Source of the DNA: Prevotellaceae bacterium
GTDB taxonomy: Bacteria; Bacteroidota; Bacteroidia; Bacteroidales; UBA932
Assembly: GCA_031258755.1 (NCBI GenBank)
Contig: JAIRMK010000147.1
Span: 1 to 10,061, forward strand
DNA length: 10,061 nucleotides
Reading direction: 5' to 3'
Of this stretch, positions 6,872-10,061 are shown piece after piece. A program made the translations under genes and the position numbers. Under the pieces are notes generated by a model, which was not told the origin of the DNA, ran no database searches, and saw nothing but the letters and a program-made list of their open reading frames with translations. Every line of letters starts with the position of its first letter. Within the stretch, counting starts at the first letter, position 1.

Positions 6872-8650
6872 ATGAAAGATTTTATCGAAAAAATTATTAA
6901 CTTTGTAAATTATACTTCTTCCTTGGAAAAAAAGTGGATCATAAAAGAACAAGGCGACCCCATCACCGCCCGTCATTTAGCGGTAGAGCTCGGTGTCGAT
7001 CAAACGCTGGCCAACTTACTGGTGCAAAGAAACGTGCGCTCATTTGACGAGGCAAAAAGATTTTTCCGGCCGGTGCTGGAAAATTTACACGACCCTTTTC
7101 TGATGACCGACATGGACAAGGCGCTCGACCGCATCCAGCGAGCTGTCGACCGGCAGGAGAAAATCATGATTTACGGCGACTATGACGTGGACGGCACCAC
7201 CGCCGTAGCATTGGTTTACAGTTTTCTAAAAAAACTCAGCCCACATGTGTCGTATTATATTCCCGACCGGTATAATGAGGGATACGGTGTATCGTACGCA
7301 GGCATCGATTATGCCAAACAACACGGTATTTCGTTAGTCATTGCGCTGGATTGCGGCATCAAAGCCAATGAAAAAATCGACTACGCAAACGACCGGAGTA
7401 TTGACTTTATTATTTGCGATCACCATTTGCCCGGTGAAGCGCTGCCTAAAGCGGTGGCCGTACTTGATCCCAAACGCGCGGATTGCTATTATCCGTTTGA
7501 CGACCTTTCGGGATGCGGCGTAGGCTTTAAATTAATGCAGGGGTATTGCCTGAAACATGGCCTCCCGCTTGAAGACTTGTACCCTTTCCTCGATTTGGTA
7601 GTCGTGAGTATTGCGGCTGATTTGGTGTCCATCACCGGTGAGAACCGCGTCCTGGCGCATTATGGTCTCGAACAGCTGAATAAGGCGCCGCGCCGCGGAT
7701 TGCAATCCATTATCAGGTTGTCGGGATTGGAAAATCACCACATCGCCATTGATGATATTGTGTTTAAAATAGCGCCGCGCATTAACGCTGCCGGGCGCAT
7801 GGAATCAGGGAAGTCGGCGGTAAATTTGCTTATTGCGGAAAACGAAGAAACGGCCACCAAGATAGGCATCACCATCAACACGCATAACAACGAACGCAAG
7901 AATGTTGATCGTGAAATCACGCAAGAGGCATTGTCGATGGTGGCAAGCGACGATATGCTGAAAGCGAAAAAATCAATTGTGCTTTACAATCCGAACTGGC
8001 ACAAAGGCGTGGTAGGCATTGTGGCTTCACGCTTGGTTGAAACGTATTTTCGTCCGTCTATTGTGCTTACCCAATCAAATGGTTTCATCACCGGCTCTGC
8101 ACGAAGCATACCGGGATTTGATTTGTATGAGGCCATTGAATCGTGTTCCGGCCTGCTTGAAACATTCGGCGGACACATGTATGCCGCAGGACTCACCCTG
8201 CGAGATGAAAATTTCGAGTTGTTCTCTAACCGGTTCGAAGCGTATGTGGTGGAACATATTTCGGACGAAATATTGATCCCGCAAATAGATATTGACACGT
8301 TTCTCGACTTTAAACAAATTACACCGAAATTTTTCCGCATATTAAAGCAGTTCCAACCGCTTGGTCCCGGCAACATGTCGCCGGTGTTCATGACCGAGAA
8401 TGTGTATGACAATGGCAATGGCCGGTTGGTGGGCAGCGACGGCGGCCACGTAAAACTGGAATTAATACAGGAAGATGAACCTTACCGCCCTATCTCGGCC
8501 ATTGCGTTCAACCAGGCAGAACATTTTAGCCACATGCAGGGCGGCAACCCGGCGGATGTTTGTTATTCGGTTTCCGAGAATTACTATCGCGGCATCGCCA
8601 ATATCCAACTGCGCATTAAAGACATCAAGCCACGAGAAGTGATTGTGTAA
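6872..8650 (+). CDS. recJ: Single-stranded-DNA-specific exonuclease RecJ
   Basis: RecJ is a 5'-3' single-strand DNA exonuclease of the DHH superfamily, used in RecFOR recombination, mismatch repair and base-excision repair. Numbered from ATG 6872 (592 residues), the metal-binding motifs are DYDVDGT (103-109), ALDCG (158-162), DHH (183-185) and IAAD (247-250). The DHHA1 domain has KGVVGIVASRL (378-388), GSARSIPGFDLYEAI (408-422) and the signature GGH (433-435). An OB-like C-terminal domain follows from about 466. All catalytic residues are present. The start is uncertain. The first 17 residues look unlike the family, which from memory begins near M-x-K-(K/R)-W-(I/V)-(I/L)-K. A TTG at 6923 would give exactly MEKKWIIKEQGD, and a -7 box lies between the two starts (6898-6905). 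I list the ATG start but think TTG 6923 (575 residues) may be the real one. The stop is 3 nt from the convergent aroK stop. Confidence 0.96.
   Translation: MKDFIEKIINFVNYTSSLEKKWIIKEQGDPITARHLAVELGVDQTLANLLVQRNVRSFDEAKRFFRPVLENLHDPFLMTDMDKALDRIQRAVDRQEKIMIYGDYDVDGTTAVALVYSFLKKLSPHVSYYIPDRYNEGYGVSYAGIDYAKQHGISLVIALDCGIKANEKIDYANDRSIDFIICDHHLPGEALPKAVAVLDPKRADCYYPFDDLSGCGVGFKLMQGYCLKHGLPLEDLYPFLDLVVVSIAADLVSITGENRVLAHYGLEQLNKAPRRGLQSIIRLSGLENHHIAIDDIVFKIAPRINAAGRMESGKSAVNLLIAENEETATKIGITINTHNNERKNVDREITQEALSMVASDDMLKAKKSIVLYNPNWHKGVVGIVASRLVETYFRPSIVLTQSNGFITGSARSIPGFDLYEAIESCSGLLETFGGHMYAAGLTLRDENFELFSNRFEAYVVEHISDEILIPQIDIDTFLDFKQITPKFFRILKQFQPLGPGNMSPVFMTENVYDNGNGRLVGSDGGHVKLELIQEDEPYRPISAIAFNQAEHFSHMQGGNPADVCYSVSENYYRGIANIQLRIKDIKPREVIV
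6898..6905 (+). promoter_or_regulatory. Putative -7 promoter element for recJ, inside the annotated 5' end
   Basis: TAACTTTG matches TAnnTTTG perfectly on the plus strand. It lies 26 nt downstream of the ATG at 6872 and 17 nt upstream of the in-frame TTG at 6923. If it is used, transcripts would begin near 6912 and could not encode the ATG start. No good -33 TTG is present at the usual distance, so this is tentative. Confidence 0.4.
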
Positions 8651-8653
8651 AGA

Positions 8654-9178
8654 TTAAACACTCGTTGCGGCGACTTCCTCCGCTATTTCCTCCACCGTTT
8701 TTCCGGCAGTGTGTATGGTATATGTTGCTTTTTGGTAAAATGGCTCGCGGTGCGCCAGGAGTTCCTCAATGAATTGTCGCAAATCGTTTTTCCCTTGCAG
8801 TAAGGGGCGATGCGCCGCTTCGTTTTTCAACCGCGCATATAAAATATCGACCGGCGTGTGCAAGTAAAAAGTGGCGGTGTGTGTATTCAACACATCCATG
8901 ACGCCGGCAAAGCAAGGCGTACCGCCGCCGCAAACAATAACCGCCGGTTGCGGAGTGTTTACCAATTCCAACAGCAGTTGCCATTCGTATTCGCGGAATT
9001 TTTCTTCGCCTTCGGCAGTAAAGATTTCCGCCACACTTTTCCCCTTGCGTGTTTCGATGAGGCTGTCCGTATCGAATAGCGGGCGTTGCAGGACGTGCGC
9101 CAGCGCTTTCCCGACCGTCGATTTGCCGCTTCCCATAAAGCCGACAAGAGAAATTTTAATAAACTTGCATAAGCACAT
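8654..9178 (-). CDS. aroK: Shikimate kinase
   Basis: A 174-residue enzyme that phosphorylates the 3-hydroxyl of shikimate with ATP, the fifth step of the chorismate (aromatic amino acid) pathway. Visible are the Walker A motif GFMGSGKST (13-21), the shikimate-binding DTD (36-38, the second Asp contacting substrate in the family), R62 in KFREYE, the GGG of CGGGTP (84-86), the lid arginine R124 in HRPLL, and R144 in HREPFY. Family length is about 165-180. The only usable start is the ATG at 9178, which lies inside the 3' end of the antitoxin gene in another frame, a 23-nt overlap. This gives an odd leader, MCLCKF, before the normal IKISLVGFMG. The gene is G+C-rich (9061-9120: 40 of 60), unlike the antitoxin gene. 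It has no promoter of its own that I can see and is probably read from the one at 9658-9688. AroL is not distinguishable; aroK is the usual symbol. Confidence 0.96.
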   Translation of the reverse strand: MCLCKFIKISLVGFMGSGKSTVGKALAHVLQRPLFDTDSLIETRKGKSVAEIFTAEGEEKFREYEWQLLLELVNTPQPAVIVCGGGTPCFAGVMDVLNTHTATFYLHTPVDILYARLKNEAAHRPLLQGKNDLRQFIEELLAHREPFYQKATYTIHTAGKTVEEIAEEVAATSV

Positions 9179-9512
9179 CGGCAGAAATATTCAAATTTTT
9201 GTGTAACTGCCTGATAACGCCGATGGAAAGTTTTCTTTTTCTATTTAAAATTTCACCTGCGTGGCTTTTTAATCCGGCAATATTAGCCAAATCATTTTGG
9301 TTATATCCCAACTGTTCCATACGAAATTTTATCGCTTCTATCGGGTCGGGAAATGCGACAGGGAAATGTTGTTGTTCATAGTTGTCAACCAAAATACTTA
9401 ATACTTCGAGTTCATCGCCTTCTGCAGAACCTTTTTTTGCGTCAAAAATCACTTCAAGCCGCGCCAGTGCCTGTTCATAATCTTTTTTTGTATTAATCGG
9501 TTTTATTTCCAT
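9156..9512 (-). CDS. higA: HigA-type antitoxin, XRE-family helix-turn-helix protein
   Basis: A 118-residue protein matching the HigA antitoxin family. The N-terminal half begins with EIKPINTKKDYEQALARLE and continues with EGDELEVLSILVDNYE, the extension typical of these antitoxins. It carries PDPIEAIKFRMEQLG before an XRE helix-turn-helix at about 58-110. Helix 2 is around NQNDLANIAG (71-80), and the recognition helix is near SHAGEILNRKRKLS (83-96). HigA proteins bind and neutralise the HigB mRNA interferase and repress their own promoter. The gene appears complete and starts at ATG 9512, 5 nt after the stop of a truncated higB remnant. It is therefore an antitoxin whose adjacent toxin is broken, and it may now act only as a DNA-binding regulator. 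Its last codons contain the aroK start. It is A+T-rich (9241-9300: 21 G+C of 60) relative to aroK, which suggests acquisition. The family call is strong; present function is inferred. Confidence 0.88.
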   Translation of the reverse strand: MEIKPINTKKDYEQALARLEVIFDAKKGSAEGDELEVLSILVDNYEQQHFPVAFPDPIEAIKFRMEQLGYNQNDLANIAGLKSHAGEILNRKRKLSIGVIRQLHKNLNISADVLMQVY

Positions 9513-9517
9513 AATTT

Positions 9518-9643
9518 TTAAATTTCATTTGGATTTTTCCATGCCGCTTTATTTGCTTCCTGATACCACGATTTTAATGCTTGTTCACAATCAACATGTA
9601 ATATCCAAAATTCGCGTAATATTTTTTTTGCAATTACTCTCAC
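9518..9643 (-). pseudogene. higB: Truncated HigB-type toxin remnant (N-terminal 41 residues)
   Basis: This short frame starts at GTG 9643 and ends at TAA 9518-9520, giving 41 residues. Segments such as MRVIAKKILREFW, EQALKSWYQEANKA and AWKNPNEI match the N-terminus of HigB mRNA interferases of the RelE-like superfamily, which normally run to about 95-100 residues. The stop falls right after the conserved NPNEI stretch, and higA starts 5 nt later. There is no room for the missing half in any frame, so this looks like an internal deletion and not a point frameshift. The lost part would hold the C-terminal strands and most catalytic residues, so toxin activity is unlikely. The gene order toxin then antitoxin is the standard higBA order. 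The homology is from recall of the family, not a search. Confidence 0.8.
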
Positions 9644-9657
9644 CGCCTATTTTTTGA

Positions 9658-9688
9658 CAAATTTACATGATTTTTTGGGCATATCAAT
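9658..9688 (-). promoter_or_regulatory. Bacteroidota-type promoter for the higB remnant-higA-aroK unit
   Basis: Reading the minus strand, ATTG (9688-9685) is followed by exactly 19 nt and then TAAATTTG (9665-9658). This fits the Bacteroidota consensus of a -33 TTG/TTTG and a -7 TAnnTTTG. The expected start of transcription is near 9652, just before the remnant's GTG at 9643. The -33 box overlaps the stop codon of the upstream hydrolase gene. HigA proteins usually repress such promoters, so autoregulation is likely but no operator palindrome was proven. Confidence 0.65.
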
Positions 9689-10061
9689 GCACAAGTGCCT
9701 GTAGCCGCGTCAACAACACCTCCACATATAAAGGGAGCGTCGTGTCATGGTCACCACTGGGCTGTACGTAAGTTTTAACCGGGCACTGCTTTGCGAGCAT
9801 TGCATTATATGCATTTTCCGAATTGACCGGATAAACCCATTGGTCGGCGTCGCCATAGACAAAAATTACACTATCCTTCGGCGTAAAATCAACGAGGGAA
9901 TTTTGCTGTGAAATACGAATAAACTCCGTATCCGTTTCTTCTAATATACCGGATATAAATTCGGGTTTGAATAATTGCGACGGGACGTCGTGAAGCGGCA
10001 ACTCGGCTGTTTCATTCTTGTAATAGGCAAGGTCGTAGTTGATCGATCGCAATAAAGCATT
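9684..10061 (-). CDS. Alpha/beta hydrolase, C-terminal part (5' end outside window)
   Basis: The frame is open to the window edge, so the apparent start at 10052 (a TTG) is internal. 125 residues are present and the rest, including the nucleophile elbow, lies outside. The visible part ends in the usual alpha/beta-hydrolase order: a strand then acid loop, SVIFVYGDADQWVYP (64-78 of the fragment), where D71 or D73 is the likely catalytic acid. This is followed by a helix AYNAMLAKQ and a strand, then SGDHDTTLPLYVEVLL (102-117) with H105 the likely catalytic histidine. Enzymes with this ending include secreted lipases, esterases and peptidases. The substrate and a signal peptide cannot be judged without the N-terminus. 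It lies upstream of the higBA remnant in the same direction, with 40 nt to the remnant start. That gap holds a promoter, so separate transcription is possible. Confidence 0.72.
   Translation of the reverse strand, partial: NALLRSINYDLAYYKNETAELPLHDVPSQLFKPEFISGILEETDTEFIRISQQNSLVDFTPKDSVIFVYGDADQWVYPVNSENAYNAMLAKQCPVKTYVQPSGDHDTTLPLYVEVLLTRLQALVH

Noticed and set aside
8651..8653. Terminator between convergent recJ and aroK
   Set aside because: Only 3 nt separate the stops and no hairpin with a T-tract is evident on either side.
9666..9690. Possible terminator hairpin after the hydrolase gene (GCAT...ATGC followed by an A-run on the minus strand)
   Set aside because: The stem is only 4 bp and the tract is A rather than T on the transcribed strand; the segment is better explained as a promoter spacer.
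1..10061. CRISPR array, tRNA/rRNA, insertion sequence or phage attachment site
   Set aside because: No regularly spaced repeats, no recognisable tRNA or rRNA segment, and no transposase or integrase were seen on reading the window; short direct repeats could be missed without a computed self-alignment.

Overview
The window looks like chromosomal DNA from a member of the Bacteroidota, possibly a Sphingobacteriia/Chitinophagia-like lineage. Two things suggest this. The Rho, LysS, RecJ and family-2 glycosyltransferase proteins read like Bacteroidota versions. The start regions lack clear Shine-Dalgarno sequences, while TAnnTTTG boxes, the Bacteroidota -7 element, lie at the expected places upstream of three transcription units. 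The assignment is by recall, not by a search.

Layout. (1) 1-3337, plus strand: the 3' part of rho, then a GT4-type glycosyltransferase 3 nt later, then an O-antigen ligase/polymerase-like membrane protein 4 nt after that. (2) 3334-6834, minus strand: a family-2 glycosyltransferase, lysS 5 nt later, then a GT-B-like glycosyltransferase that overlaps the end of lysS. The two blocks converge and their final stop codons overlap. (3) 6835-6871: a divergent promoter region. (4) 6872-8650, plus: recJ. (5) 8654-9643, minus: a truncated higB toxin remnant, an intact higA-type antitoxin and aroK (shikimate kinase). aroK starts inside the last codons of higA, and a well-formed Bacteroidota promoter stands in front of the remnant. 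(6) 9684-10061, minus: the C-terminal part of an alpha/beta hydrolase, cut by the window edge.

How it fits together. rho, lysS, recJ and aroK are housekeeping genes for transcription termination, lysyl-tRNA charging, recombination/repair and chorismate synthesis. Three A+T-rich genes for surface glycan assembly (two glycosyltransferases and a ligase/polymerase-like protein) sit exactly between the stop codons of the convergent rho and lysS genes. They look like an inserted envelope-variation cassette that has no promoter of its own that I can see. A second A+T-rich patch, the decayed higBA toxin-antitoxin module, lies directly upstream of the G+C-rich aroK and seems to supply its promoter and its start codon.

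No RNA gene, CRISPR array, transposase or clear intrinsic terminator was seen. No gene-free stretch exceeds 300 bases. I did not find a wholly new system. The most interesting items are the broken higB with a retained antitoxin coupled to aroK, and the glycan cassette between rho and lysS.
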